Assembly (NCBI RefSeq): GCF_015645385.1
Contig: NZ_JADOET010000009.1
Location: 62,001 to 126,000 of the forward strand
Source of the DNA: Winogradskyella marina
Lineage (GTDB): Bacteria; Bacteroidota; Bacteroidia; Flavobacteriales; Flavobacteriaceae
Direction of reading: 5' to 3'
DNA length: 64,000 bases
The notes beneath the pieces are model-generated. The model was not told the origin of the DNA and ran no database searches. It was given only the letters and a program-made list of their open reading frames with translations. The position numbers and the translations under genes are program-made. Shown here in pieces: positions 45,392 to 54,336 of this stretch. Within the stretch, counting starts at the first letter, position 1. Each line of letters opens with the position of its first letter.

Positions 45392-46591
45392 TTAAGCGCG
45401 TTCTTTTTGTTTATTAAACGTTAGAATGAATGCAGTACCTTCATTAAGCTTGCTTTCTAATTCAATTTTACCGTTTAAGGCTTCAACTTGAGTTTTTGTA
45501 ATATAGAGTCCAATACCTCTAGAGTCTTTTCTATCGGTGCCATGAAAGGTCTGATACATGTCAAATATTTGATCTTTGTACTTTGAAGTATCTATACCAA
45601 TTCCATTATCCGAAATTAAAATTTTAATAGTGTCTTTTGTATGAATCGATTGAATAATGATTTGAGATTTTTTATTAGGATCAGCATACTTTATACCATT
45701 AGAAATGATATTATAAAACACACTTTCTAAGTAAGACCTGTTTGAAAATAAAGTTTCATCTTGTCTTAAGGCATTGTGAATGGTAACATCGTTTTTTGTA
45801 ATATCTAATGTTAAACTTTGCGTGATTTTATTGATACAACTATGTAAGTTGATATGCTCATTATACTGGTTTAAATTGGCTTTAGATTTTATGCTAATAA
45901 TATCGTCTAAATCTACAATCGTTGTAGTTAAGGATTCTGAAATTGATTTTAAATGATTAATAAGTTCAGCTTTTTCTGTTTCGTCATTTGCTTCATCATA
46001 AAATTGAAGAATGCTATTAAAATTACCAATATGAGTTTTTAAATTATGAGATACAATATGTGTAAAGTTTTGAAGTCTTTTATTCTCACTACTCATAACC
46101 TGAAGATTCTTTTTTATTAAATCTTTACGTCGTTTCATAGTCGTGATATCTATAATGGTTCCAATGGCACGTATAGGTCTATTATTTATATCTTTTTCTA
46201 CAACTTTTCCTTTAGACAAGATCCATTTGTATCGGCCTTTTTTACTTAATACGCGATACTCATGTTCATAGACCTCAATTTGCCCCTTTAAGTGTAGATT
46301 CATTTTTTTATAATATCCTTCGATATCGTCTGGATGTATTCTGTCTCTCCAAGCTTTAGGTGTATCTTGAAATTCTTTACCAGAAAAATTTATAATATTT
46401 TTAAACTCTTCAGAATAGAACGTTTTATTATTTTCTATATCCCAATCCCAAACACCAACATTAGAGATTTCTAAAGCTATTTCGTTTTTGTGCACTTCAG
46501 TAAAACCATCTAAAATATTTTTATTTTTGTTATTTGCTGAGTTGTAGTTGATTAAATTTATTCCAGGAAATTTCATAGGTGTTATTTTCAA
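45392..46591 (-). CDS. PAS-domain sensor histidine kinase (soluble)
   Basis: 399 aa, no membrane helix. A PAS/PAC domain (about 38-150) contains NVGVWDWDIENNKTFYSEEFKNII, a PAS_3-type sequence with IHPDDIEGY. The HisKA helix NFTHIVSHNLKTHIGNF has the phosphoacceptor His near 183. The ATPase domain has FYNIISNGIKYADP, ILISDNGIGID and GIGLYITKTQVEALNG. No response regulator is adjacent, so it is an orphan kinase, expected to sense a cytosolic signal. The start could be the ATG five codons later (46576). Confidence 0.88.
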   Translation of the reverse strand: MKITPMKFPGINLINYNSANNKNKNILDGFTEVHKNEIALEISNVGVWDWDIENNKTFYSEEFKNIINFSGKEFQDTPKAWRDRIHPDDIEGYYKKMNLHLKGQIEVYEHEYRVLSKKGRYKWILSKGKVVEKDINNRPIRAIGTIIDITTMKRRKDLIKKNLQVMSSENKRLQNFTHIVSHNLKTHIGNFNSILQFYDEANDETEKAELINHLKSISESLTTTIVDLDDIISIKSKANLNQYNEHINLHSCINKITQSLTLDITKNDVTIHNALRQDETLFSNRSYLESVFYNIISNGIKYADPNKKSQIIIQSIHTKDTIKILISDNGIGIDTSKYKDQIFDMYQTFHGTDRKDSRGIGLYITKTQVEALNGKIELESKLNEGTAFILTFNKQKERA

Positions 46592-46802
46592 AATAAGACA
46601 CTAGAATTAGGGGGTTGTCACATATTTTTTTACTGATTATGACTATTTTTTTAGAACAAAATTCTATTTAAAATACAAGTAAATGCAAGTGTGTTATAAG
46701 AAAGTGAATTTCACTGATTCCATTAAAAATTATAGCTAAATCTGGTAATACATCTAATGAATGTAGCTAATTTATTAAGTGTTTCAAATCAGTTATTTAT
46801 TC

Positions 46803-47711
46803 CTATTTTCTCGGGTGAAATTTATTTAAAACCTCACTTAAATGAGAGCGATCGATGTGCATATATATTTCGGTTGTTGTTATACTTTCGTGGCCGAGCA
46901 TCATTTGTATGGCTCTTAAATCGGCACCATTTTCTAACAAATGCGTAGCAAAAGAATGTCTAAACGTGTGTGGAGATATGTTTTTGTTTAAGTTTGTCTT
47001 TTCCACCAGCTTTTTAATAATCGTAAAGATCATGGCTCTTGTGAGTTGCTTTCCTTTATAGTTTAAAAAGAGAATATCTTTAGAGTTTGGTTGCACATCA
47101 ATATGATTTCTAATGCCAATCCAAATATTAATAAATTTTTGAGTGGTATCTCCAATAGGTACAAAGCGTTGTTTATCGCCTTTACCTGTCACTTTTATAA
47201 AACCTTCTTCAAAAAATAGATTTGATAATTTTAGATCAATCAACTCGCTCACGCGTAAACCACAACTATATAAGGTTTCTATAATAGCCCTATTGCGTTC
47301 ACCAAGGTTAACACCATTATATTGGTAACTCAAATCTATGGCACTTATTAAGTTATCAATATCAGAGATCGATAAGGTATCTGGCAATTTTCTACCTATT
47401 CTCGGTGACTCAATTAAATCTAAAGGGTTGGTTGTTCTGTAATTTTCAAAAATGAGATAATCAAAAAAATTACGAAGTCCAGAAATTAAACGTGCTTGCG
47501 ATCTTGGATTTATATCTTTTGAAACCGCATAAATAAACTCTTTAACAGTAGTTGTATCTATAGAAACAGGTGAGACTTTAATAGATTGGTCTTTAGTGTA
47601 TTGCATTAATTTTTTAATATCATAACTGTAATTCTCAATAGAGTTATGCGATAATCCACGTTCTATGCTTAAATAATGTGTATAATCCGTTATTGCTTGT
47701 TGCCATTTCAT
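46803..47711 (-). CDS. xerD: Tyrosine recombinase XerD
   Basis: 302 aa, the usual XerC/D length. An N-terminal SAM-like domain (about 5-90, DYTHYLSIERGLSHNSIENY) precedes the catalytic domain. Catalytic residues are visible: Arg in ETLYSCGLRVSEL (about 152), Lys in TGKGDKQRFVPIG, HTFRHSFATHL (His-x-x-Arg), LGHESITTTEIYMHI with the His and the nucleophile Tyr. Site-specific resolution of chromosome dimers is the expected role. No att-like repeats or phage genes flank it, so a mobile-element integrase is unlikely. Confidence 0.9.
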   Translation of the reverse strand: MKWQQAITDYTHYLSIERGLSHNSIENYSYDIKKLMQYTKDQSIKVSPVSIDTTTVKEFIYAVSKDINPRSQARLISGLRNFFDYLIFENYRTTNPLDLIESPRIGRKLPDTLSISDIDNLISAIDLSYQYNGVNLGERNRAIIETLYSCGLRVSELIDLKLSNLFFEEGFIKVTGKGDKQRFVPIGDTTQKFINIWIGIRNHIDVQPNSKDILFLNYKGKQLTRAMIFTIIKKLVEKTNLNKNISPHTFRHSFATHLLENGADLRAIQMMLGHESITTTEIYMHIDRSHLSEVLNKFHPRK

Positions 47712-47781
47712 GGTTAAAAATAGTGATTTACCGTATTAGTTTTACTAAAAAACACGACGTATTTCTTCGTGTTTTAATGTG

Positions 47782-47859
47782 AAATTGTTAATAACTTAAT
47801 ATTTAAAAATCTAATAATAAGAGTGTTATTTTAAAAAGTGCATAAAATTGTTAATAACT
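47782..47859. repeat. Direct repeat of a 15-bp AAATTGTTAATAACT motif
   Basis: Exact copies at 47782-47796 and 47845-47859, 63 bp apart, in the spacer between xerD and a beta-barrel gene. The core GTTAATAAC is near-palindromic and could be a regulatory site or a degenerate DnaA-type box. Confidence 0.6.
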
Positions 47860-47928
47860 ATATGGTGAAATTTTTATATTAAAAAAAAAAGGCTTTAGTT
47901 TGTAGTAATCAATTTAAAACTTATTATT

Positions 47929-48429
47929 ATGAAAAAATTATTTTTATGTGCTGCTTTAGCGGTGTGTTCATTTGCTAGTGTAAATGCACAATCTTTTAAT
48001 GGTGGTTTAAGTGCGGCTTTGCCAATGGGTGATGCTGGAGATATTTCTTCGTTTGGAGTTAATTTAGATGTGAATTATTTATGGGAAGTATCGGAAGAAT
48101 TTAATGTTGGTCTAGCTGCTGGTTATCATCATTACTTTGGTAGTGAAGAAGAAATTCCTTTTTTTGGGACAGTAGAGTATGATGATTTCGGTTTTTTACC
48201 AATTGGAGGAGCTGCACGTTTTAGTGCTTCTGAGAAGTTTATTATTGGGTTAGACTTAGGTTATGCTATTGGAATTAGCCCAGATGGCAATGACGGTGGC
48301 TTTTATTATGCTCCAAAAGTACAATATGCTATAACTGAGAGTTTAGATATTGTAATAGCATATAAAGGGATAAGCCGAGATGGTGGTTCATTCGATGCAC
48401 TTTCTTTAGGTGTTGAATTTGGTTTATAG
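47929..48429 (+). CDS. Small outer-membrane beta-barrel protein
   Basis: 166 aa. A signal peptide (MKKLFLCAALAVCSFASVNAQ) precedes a Gly/Tyr-rich barrel. It shares MGDAGDISSFGVNLDVNYLW and DDFGFLPIGG with the protein at 23691, with the same strand order, so they are paralogs. The upstream region has two copies of a 15-bp direct repeat and a -7-like box one base off TAnnTTTG. Function unknown. Confidence 0.82.
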   Translation: MKKLFLCAALAVCSFASVNAQSFNGGLSAALPMGDAGDISSFGVNLDVNYLWEVSEEFNVGLAAGYHHYFGSEEEIPFFGTVEYDDFGFLPIGGAARFSASEKFIIGLDLGYAIGISPDGNDGGFYYAPKVQYAITESLDIVIAYKGISRDGGSFDALSLGVEFGL

Positions 48430-48446
48430 TTTTTGAAACAATAAAC

Positions 48447-48478
48447 AAAAAAAGAGAGGCAATGGCCTCTCTTTTTTT
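48447..48478 (+). terminator. Terminator after the 47929 beta-barrel gene
   Basis: AAAGAGAGGC (48451-48460) pairs with GCCTCTCTTT (48465-48474), with A-run before and T-run after. Confidence 0.88.
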
Positions 48479-48657
48479 TGTCTATAGGTTAGCTACTATT
48501 TCAGTAAAATATTTGTTTCTAAATGTAATTTTACCTTCTATTTCTTACCTTTTGTAAATGAGCTAATTATCTATTTTTACTGCTCAATAGTTAATAATAT
48601 CGATGAAATACATAAAGTTTTAACATAAAAGAGGTTTTTCATTATAGAACTAAAGTC

Positions 48658-48665
48658 TACATTTG
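48658..48665 (+). promoter_or_regulatory. -7 element upstream of the 48700 beta-barrel gene
   Basis: TACATTTG, perfect TAnnTTTG, 34 bases before the ATG. Confidence 0.55.
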
Positions 48666-48699
48666 CCGACCAATTTAATTAAAAAATTAAACTCAAATT

Positions 48700-49242
48700 A
48701 TGAAAAAATTATTGTTTACAGCTGCAGTTGCAGTATTAGGATTTACAAGTGTAAGTGCACAAGAAGAAGCTACTGGAAGTGCTTTGTCAAAAGGATCTTG
48801 GTTAGTAGAAGCTAACACTGGTTTTGGTGCTGGAGATTACGGTCATACAGCCAATACAGGTTTTGGTTTATTTTCAGTTGATGATACTACAGTTTGGTCT
48901 TTAGGTGGTGAAGCTGGTTATTTTGTTATGGATGATTTAGCAGTTAAAGTTGGTTTAGGTTATAATGATCTTGATGGTGCTTCTTCGTTTAGTTACAAGT
49001 TAGGTGCAAAATATTACATTGCTAGTCAATTTCCAGTACAAGTTGATTTAACAGGTGCTTCAGGTGATGATGTATTTGGTGATGAAACTCCATTATGGAT
49101 TGGTCTTCAAGGTGGTTATGCATGGTTTGTTGCTGATAACATCTCTATTGAGCCAGGTTTAAGATATAACCTTTCTATGAATGAGGATTTTACAGATGAA
49201 GGTATCTTAGAATTCCGTGTAGGTTTCGCTTTACATTTCTAA
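48700..49242 (+). CDS. Outer-membrane beta-barrel protein
   Basis: 180 aa. Signal peptide MKKLLFTAAVAVLGFTSVSAQ. Alternating hydrophobic strands (SWLVEANTGFGAGDYGHTANTGFGLF, FSYKLGAKYYIAS, LWIGLQGGYAWFVADNISIEPGLRYNLSM) end in EFRVGFALHF, a typical final barrel strand with terminal Phe. Small OmpA-type N-domain or Opa-like barrel. Function unknown. It has its own promoter (-7 at 48658-48665) and terminator. Confidence 0.82.
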   Translation: MKKLLFTAAVAVLGFTSVSAQEEATGSALSKGSWLVEANTGFGAGDYGHTANTGFGLFSVDDTTVWSLGGEAGYFVMDDLAVKVGLGYNDLDGASSFSYKLGAKYYIASQFPVQVDLTGASGDDVFGDETPLWIGLQGGYAWFVADNISIEPGLRYNLSMNEDFTDEGILEFRVGFALHF

Positions 49243-49266
49243 TCTAGTAAGAATTTATTTTATAAA

Positions 49267-49296
49267 AAAACCGAAGCGCTAGCTTCGGTTTTTTTA
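49267..49296 (+). terminator. Terminator after the 48700 beta-barrel gene
   Basis: Perfect stem AAAACCGAAGC (49267-49277) with GCTTCGGTTTT (49282-49292), four-base loop GCTA, T tail. Confidence 0.9.
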
Positions 49297-49412
49297 TGCG
49301 CATATTTTAATATATTTACTAAATCACTAGAGCCAAAAACAAAACTATTATATTTATGCCACGGTTTCATGAGTAAACAATCCGTGCTCATAAAAAACAA
49401 TATATATAAACC

Positions 49413-49835
49413 ATGAAAAAATTAATTATCATTAATGGTCCTAATCTTAACTTATTAGGCAAGCGTGAAACCAATATATACGGTAATTTAACCTTTATGG
49501 AGTTTTTTGATACGGTTGTAAAAAAATACCCAAATGTAGCTTTAGAGCATTTTCAGTCTAATATAGAAGGTGAACTCATTGATAAAATTCAGGAGGTCGG
49601 TTTTTCTTATGATGGTATTATTTTAAACGCAGCAGCTTATACACACACGTCCATAGGAATAGGCGATGCTATTAAAGCTATTACAACTCCGGTTGTAGAG
49701 GTTCATATTTCTAATACATTCTCTAGAGAAGAGTTTAGGCATCAGTCTTATATTTCTCCCAATGCTAAAGGTGTCATATTAGGCTTTGGTTTGCAAAGTT
49801 ATGAGTTGGCGATAGAGAGTTTTATCTCATCTTAA
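49413..49835 (+). CDS. aroQ: Type II 3-dehydroquinate dehydratase
   Basis: 140 aa, the usual length for the small dodecameric enzyme of the shikimate pathway. KLIIINGPNLNLLGKRE (about 3-19) has the catalytic Arg/Tyr loop region, FQSNIEGELIDKI follows, ILNAAAYTHTSIGIGDAI contains the Asn and His, and VVEVHISNTFSREEFRHQSYIS the HISN motif. It sits alone between beta-barrel genes. Confidence 0.95.
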   Translation: MKKLIIINGPNLNLLGKRETNIYGNLTFMEFFDTVVKKYPNVALEHFQSNIEGELIDKIQEVGFSYDGIILNAAAYTHTSIGIGDAIKAITTPVVEVHISNTFSREEFRHQSYISPNAKGVILGFGLQSYELAIESFISS

Positions 49836-49932
49836 ATTCATTTCAGTTTTCTCGAACGCTAGCAGGATTCAGCTCAAAAACTGAATAGGTTTCTATAGTT
49901 GTATTTACTAGCGAATTATTAAATTGTTTTAT

Positions 49933-50415
49933 ATGAAAAATGCAGTTCAAATACTCTTAATTACTATTGCGTTAATATCTTCTGTTAATGCTCAATCGCA
50001 AACGGATTTTGGTGTTAAAGGTGGACTCAATTTAACCTTTTATAACGTAGAAGAAGCTAATTTTGGTGATGATACAGATGTGCAAATAGGAATTTATGCA
50101 GGTATTTTTGCAGATTTTGAAATAGAAAATGGTTTTAACCTTCAACCCGAACTACTGTATATTAGACTTGGTGATTTTAAGTTTTTAAACGCTCCTATAT
50201 ATTTTAAGTATAATATTAATGAAAGCTTTAATGTTCTCGTTGGTCCAAGTATTAATTATTTCTTCGATTTTTTTAATGCCAAACTTAAGGTTAGGGCAGA
50301 CTTAGGATTTGCATATAATCTAACTTCAAGTTTAGATCTACACATGAAATACACCATAGGTTTTGAAGAAATAACACCAAATGGCTTGTTTTTGGGAGTA
50401 GGCTACAAATTGTAA
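49933..50415 (+). CDS. Small outer-membrane beta-barrel protein (PorT-like)
   Basis: 160 aa from ATG 49933, which opens the signal peptide MKNAVQILLITIALISSVNAQ; an upstream TTG is less likely. QTDFGVKGGLNLTFYNVEE and FNLQPELLYIRLGDFKFLNAPIYFKYNI follow the pattern of PorT/OMP_b-brl proteins. The last strand is GLFLGVGYKL. It resembles the next gene (50598) in GVKGGLNL / GAKGGVNF and LQPELLY / FQPELFY, suggesting local duplication. Confidence 0.8.
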   Translation: MKNAVQILLITIALISSVNAQSQTDFGVKGGLNLTFYNVEEANFGDDTDVQIGIYAGIFADFEIENGFNLQPELLYIRLGDFKFLNAPIYFKYNINESFNVLVGPSINYFFDFFNAKLKVRADLGFAYNLTSSLDLHMKYTIGFEEITPNGLFLGVGYKL

Positions 50416-50597
50416 ATTCATCTTTTTTACACATATGAGTTAATCTTTTCAGCAATAGAGTTGAGCTACGTGTTTTACTTTTCCGATTGTTTTTTGCCTA
50501 AAAACTAAAGCTTGTTAAACTGCTGTTAAGCCTTGTTATTACTGCTGTTTAGACTATTAGATTTGTTGGTGTAACCCAAATAAAAACAATGATAATT

Positions 50598-51233
50598 ATG
50601 AAAAAAATAATAGTTTTAACAGGAGCATTTTTGTTTGCATTAACATCAGTTTATGCGCAATCAGATTCTAAAGCGGTTCAGTTAGGAGCAAAGGGAGGTG
50701 TTAACTTTTCTAAACTAACTGGAGATGATTTTGAAGATGTCGATGCAAGAACAAGCTTCAATGTTGGTTTAATTGCAGAGCTACCACTTTCAGAAAGAAT
50801 TTCATTCCAACCCGAGCTATTTTATTCAGGTCAAGGATTTGATATTGTTCAAAGTGAAGATAGAATATTTGACACTAGTGAAGATGTAGAATATCAATTA
50901 GACTACATACAAGTGCCATTATTATTAAAAGCCTATTTAATTAAAGGATTAAGTGTTGAAGTTGGGCCACAATTTGGATTCAAAATTCATGAAGAATTTG
51001 ATTCTGAACCCAACGCAGATGGTGGAGATGTTGAAATAGATGAAGATGATTCTTATGTTAAGGATTTTGACACCAGTTTAGCACTTGGTACATCTTATAA
51101 GTTTGATAGTGGCTTTTTTGTAAGTGCACGTTACACCATGGGATTAACGAGTATCTTTAAAGACGATACACTTTTTGAAAATGTAGATGGTAAAAACGAA
51201 GTTTTACAAGTTGGTCTAGGATTCATGTTCTAA
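50598..51233 (+). CDS. Outer-membrane beta-barrel protein (PorT-like)
   Basis: 211 aa from ATG 50598 (signal MKKIIVLTGAFLFALTSVYAQ); an ATG three codons earlier is possible. LGAKGGVNFSKLTGDDF, SFQPELFYSGQGF, YIQVPLLLKAYLIKGLSVEVGPQFGFKI and the final VLQVGLGFMF are typical of porT-type barrels. An acidic loop (about 145-158, rich in Asp/Glu) lies between strands. Function unknown. Confidence 0.82.
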   Translation: MKKIIVLTGAFLFALTSVYAQSDSKAVQLGAKGGVNFSKLTGDDFEDVDARTSFNVGLIAELPLSERISFQPELFYSGQGFDIVQSEDRIFDTSEDVEYQLDYIQVPLLLKAYLIKGLSVEVGPQFGFKIHEEFDSEPNADGGDVEIDEDDSYVKDFDTSLALGTSYKFDSGFFVSARYTMGLTSIFKDDTLFENVDGKNEVLQVGLGFMF

Positions 51234-51260
51234 TTCAGTCAACTTAATTAATAGCAAAAA

Positions 51261-51290
51261 AAAAGTTCCGGATAATTCCGGAACTTTTTT
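51261..51290. terminator. Terminator after the 50598 beta-barrel gene
   Basis: AAAAGTTCCGGA (51261-51272) with TCCGGAACTTTT (51277-51288), TAAT loop, A and T runs on both sides. It lies only six bases from the heptamer array at 51296 and may serve lpd as well. Confidence 0.9.
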
Positions 51291-51295
51291 ATTTT

Positions 51296-51379
51296 TTCTA
51301 GCTTCTAGCTTCTAGCTTCTAGCTTCTAGCTTCTAGCTTCTAGCTTCTAGCTTCTAGCTTCTAGCTTCTAGCTTCTAGC
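51296..51379. repeat. Perfect heptamer tandem array TTCTAGC x12
   Basis: Twelve identical 7-bp units, 84 bp, with no substitution. It begins six bases after a terminator and stops exactly at the lpd stop codon (51380-51382). The unit holds CTAG, a tetranucleotide that is rare in many bacteria. The perfect copies suggest recent expansion or continuing homogenisation. Confidence 0.97.
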
Positions 51380-52756
51380 TTAAAGGTGAATCACTTCATC
51401 ATACGCGGCAGCAACAGCTTCCATAACTGCTTCACTCATCGTTGGGTGAGGATGCACAGCTTTTAGTACTTCATGACCTGTAGTTTCTAACTTACGACCT
51501 AAAACAGCTTCGGCAATCATATCAGTAACACCAGCACCAATCATATGGCAACCTAACCATTCGCCATATTTGGCATCAAATATTACTTTAACAAAGCCAT
51601 CTTTTGCTCCGCTTGCACTTGCTTTTCCTGATGCTGAGAATGGAAATTTTCCAACCTTAATATCAAAACCTTGTTCTTTTGCTTGTGCTTCAGTTAAACC
51701 AACACTTGCAACTTCTGGTGAACAATAAGTACAACCAGGAATATTGCCGTAATCTAAAGCTTCTACATGCTGACCTGCAATCTTTTCTACACACAAAATC
51801 CCTTCGGCAGAAGCAACGTGTGCTAATGCTTGTCCTGGAGTCACATCACCAATGGCATAATAACCAGGAATGTTAGTTTGGTAGAAATCGTTAACCAAGA
51901 TTTTATCTCTATCAACAGCGATACCAACGTCTTCTAAGCCTATGTTTTCGATATTAGATTTAATACCAACGGCAGATAATACAACATCAGCTTCTAATAC
52001 TTCTTCTCCTTTTTTAGTTTTTACTGTTGCTTTTACACCAGCACCAGATGTATCTACAGAAGTAACTTCTGCAGAGGTCATAATCTTAATACCAGATTTC
52101 TTAAAGCTACGTTCTAATTGCTTTGATACCTCGTCGTCTTCAACAGGTACAATTTTATCTAAGTACTCTACAATAGTAACTTCCGTTCCTAAAGCATTGT
52201 AGAAATAAGCAAACTCAACACCAATGGCTCCAGAACCTACAACAATCATCTTTTTGGGTTGCTTCTCCAGGGTCATAGCTTCTCTGTAACCAATGACTTT
52301 TTTACCATCTTGAGGTAAACTTGGTAACTCACGCGAGCGCGCACCTGTAGCAATTATAATATGATCAGCAGAATAAATAGTTCCATCTACATCTATTTTC
52401 TTACCAGATTTTAGGGTTCCGTAACCTTCAATAACGTCTATTTTATTCTTTTTCATTAAGAATTTTACGCCATTACTCATACCTTCAGCGACACCACGAC
52501 TACGTTTTACAACAGCTTCAAAATCGTGCTCAGCACCAGAAACTTTAAGTCCGTAATCTTCCGCATGGTTAAGGTATTCAAATACTTGAGCAGATTTCAA
52601 AAGGGCTTTTGTTGGAATACAACCCCAATTTAAACACACACCACCAAGGCTTTCTTTTTCTACAACAGCTGTTTTAAATCCTAATTGCGATGCTCTAATT
52701 GCAGTTACGTAGCCACCTGGACCACTTCCTAATACTATTATATCGTATTTACTCAT
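51380..52756 (-). CDS. lpdA: Dihydrolipoyl dehydrogenase
   Basis: 458 aa, full length. It oxidises dihydrolipoamide in 2-oxoacid dehydrogenase complexes. FAD-binding GSGPGGYVTAIRA (about 10-22), redox disulfide GGVCLNWGCIPTK with Cys41 and Cys46, a second nucleotide motif VVGSGAIGVEFA, and the active-site HPHPTMSEAVMEA near the C-terminus (His-Glu pair) are all present. Its stop codon abuts the 12-copy heptamer array. Confidence 0.96.
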   Translation of the reverse strand: MSKYDIIVLGSGPGGYVTAIRASQLGFKTAVVEKESLGGVCLNWGCIPTKALLKSAQVFEYLNHAEDYGLKVSGAEHDFEAVVKRSRGVAEGMSNGVKFLMKKNKIDVIEGYGTLKSGKKIDVDGTIYSADHIIIATGARSRELPSLPQDGKKVIGYREAMTLEKQPKKMIVVGSGAIGVEFAYFYNALGTEVTIVEYLDKIVPVEDDEVSKQLERSFKKSGIKIMTSAEVTSVDTSGAGVKATVKTKKGEEVLEADVVLSAVGIKSNIENIGLEDVGIAVDRDKILVNDFYQTNIPGYYAIGDVTPGQALAHVASAEGILCVEKIAGQHVEALDYGNIPGCTYCSPEVASVGLTEAQAKEQGFDIKVGKFPFSASGKASASGAKDGFVKVIFDAKYGEWLGCHMIGAGVTDMIAEAVLGRKLETTGHEVLKAVHPHPTMSEAVMEAVAAAYDEVIHL

Positions 52757-52901
52757 GAGAAAGTTTTTTTATTGAATTTTTTGAAGTTACAAAAATAACG
52801 AATTCCGAAAAGAAAATCCCAAAATCCAAAACCTTTAAATTTAATTTGTCTTACTTTTAGTTGATTTTTACAGCCAATAACTTGAGAATTACGGCTGTAA
52901 T

Positions 52902-53453
52902 TTAAAGCTCATCTGTAAAATGTTTCAAGCTTTTATCTTGTTGAAACTTGTCTTTATTATAAACTTTTGATTGCCCTTTTGGAATGGACAACGATGGCCA
53001 GTGTTCCCCTTTTATTAATTTTCCTATAAACACAATTTGTCCGACATGATAGGCATAATGCATCATTTGTCTGTTAATGGCTTCGGTCACAGAATGACCT
53101 TCATTTCTAATATATATAATTTGCTCTAAATTGGTTTTAGATAAGGGTTTAATAGCGGAAAATAAACAATTCCAGCCGTCGTTCCAGGCTTGTAATAAAT
53201 CTTCTTTAGAATGGAAATTGTCAATAAATTCTTGATCGCGTTGTCGCCATTCTTTTTCGCCATCTTCGGTTAAAAAGTTGGTCCAGCGGCTCAGCATATT
53301 ACCAACAAGATGTTTCACAATTATGGCAATAGAATTTGAGTCTTGAGCAAATTCCTTTTTTAAATCATCATAAGACAACTGCATAATCGTTTTGTCGCCA
53401 AGTGATTTGTAGTATTCAAATTGTTTTATCGTACTTGTGAGGTAACTATTCAA
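52902..53453 (-). CDS. DinB-like / DUF1572 protein
   Basis: 183 aa, predicted helical bundle. IAIIVKHLVGNMLSRWTNFL has the first His (about 47), and MMHYAYHVGQIVFIGKLI (about 130-147) has the HxxxH motif that binds metal in DinB-like proteins. The order of helices matches DUF1572. Bacillithiol- or mycothiol-type thiol transferases are in this superfamily, and YtxJ at 61266 shows bacillithiol is likely in this organism, but the link is not shown here. Confidence 0.78.
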   Translation of the reverse strand: MNSYLTSTIKQFEYYKSLGDKTIMQLSYDDLKKEFAQDSNSIAIIVKHLVGNMLSRWTNFLTEDGEKEWRQRDQEFIDNFHSKEDLLQAWNDGWNCLFSAIKPLSKTNLEQIIYIRNEGHSVTEAINRQMMHYAYHVGQIVFIGKLIKGEHWPSLSIPKGQSKVYNKDKFQQDKSLKHFTDEL

Positions 53454-53550
53454 AATGTTGAAGTTTAATAATCATTTAAGTTCATTTTATGATTCTTCTG
53501 CAAACTTATTTCTACTTTTACTAATTTACTATTTATAAATGAATTCAGAA

Positions 53551-54336
53551 ATGAAAAATTATATAATTATCTTGTTCGTGGTGTTGCTTTCTAGTTGTAA
53601 AAACGAGAACACTAAAAATACATCAATAGCAGTAGAAACAAGCCCGAAGGTCTTAACAGCAGATGAAATTATTGATAAATCTATAGATGTTTCGGGTGGT
53701 GAACGCTTTAAAAAGTCGAGTTTAAAGTTTGAATTTAGAGATACGTATTATCAAGCATTACGTAAAAATCATGAATTTCTTTTAGTACGTGTTTTAGTGA
53801 ATGATAAGGATTCTATCTTTGATATGTTAAGTAATGTAGGTTTTGAGCGTTACCATAACGATGCCTTTGTTAAACTTGAAGATTCTATTGCTAATTTATA
53901 TTCAGCGTCTGTAAATTCGGTACACTATTTTTCAGTTTTGCCGTACGGATTAAATGATGAGGCTGTAAATAAAACGCGTTTAGAAAGTGAAAAAATTAAA
54001 AATAAGGATTACTACAAAATAAAGGTAACCTTTGATGAGTTGGGTGGAGGAGAAGACCATGATGATATTTTTGTGTATTGGGTAAACAAAGAGACATTTA
54101 AGGTCGATTATTTAGCCTATTCCTATGCAGAAAAAGATGGTATAGGTCTGCGATTTAGAGAAGCTTATAACGAACGTTATGTTAACGGATTACGCTTTGT
54201 AGATTACAATAATTACAAGTCTAAAGACGTATCTATTCCACTTGAGCATCTAGGAAAAAGCTTTGAAGACAATCAGTTAGACTTGCTTTCTAAAATAGAA
54301 CTCGAAAATGTAAAAGTCGATTTAGTTAACAACTAA
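53551..54336 (+). CDS. DUF6503 family lipoprotein
   Basis: 261 aa from ATG 53551; an ATG four codons earlier precedes the signal. MKNYIIILFVVLLSSC has lipobox Cys16. The rest is beta-rich, starting LTADEIIDKSIDVSGGERFKKSSLKFEFRDTYY and ending in VPLEHL-like IPLEHLGKSFEDNQ. The layout agrees with DUF6503 lipoproteins related to outer-membrane lipoprotein-sorting folds (LolA-like). The gene ends 15 bp into the converging phosphatase gene. Function unknown. Confidence 0.78.
   Translation: MKNYIIILFVVLLSSCKNENTKNTSIAVETSPKVLTADEIIDKSIDVSGGERFKKSSLKFEFRDTYYQALRKNHEFLLVRVLVNDKDSIFDMLSNVGFERYHNDAFVKLEDSIANLYSASVNSVHYFSVLPYGLNDEAVNKTRLESEKIKNKDYYKIKVTFDELGGGEDHDDIFVYWVNKETFKVDYLAYSYAEKDGIGLRFREAYNERYVNGLRFVDYNNYKSKDVSIPLEHLGKSFEDNQLDLLSKIELENVKVDLVNN

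Noticed and set aside
46803..47711. Integrase of a mobile element
   Set aside because: Length and sequence are those of housekeeping XerD, and no att repeats or phage or plasmid genes flank it.
51296..51379. CRISPR array
   Set aside because: Units of 7 bp with no spacers and no cas genes; it is a simple tandem repeat. The same applies to 21029-21173.
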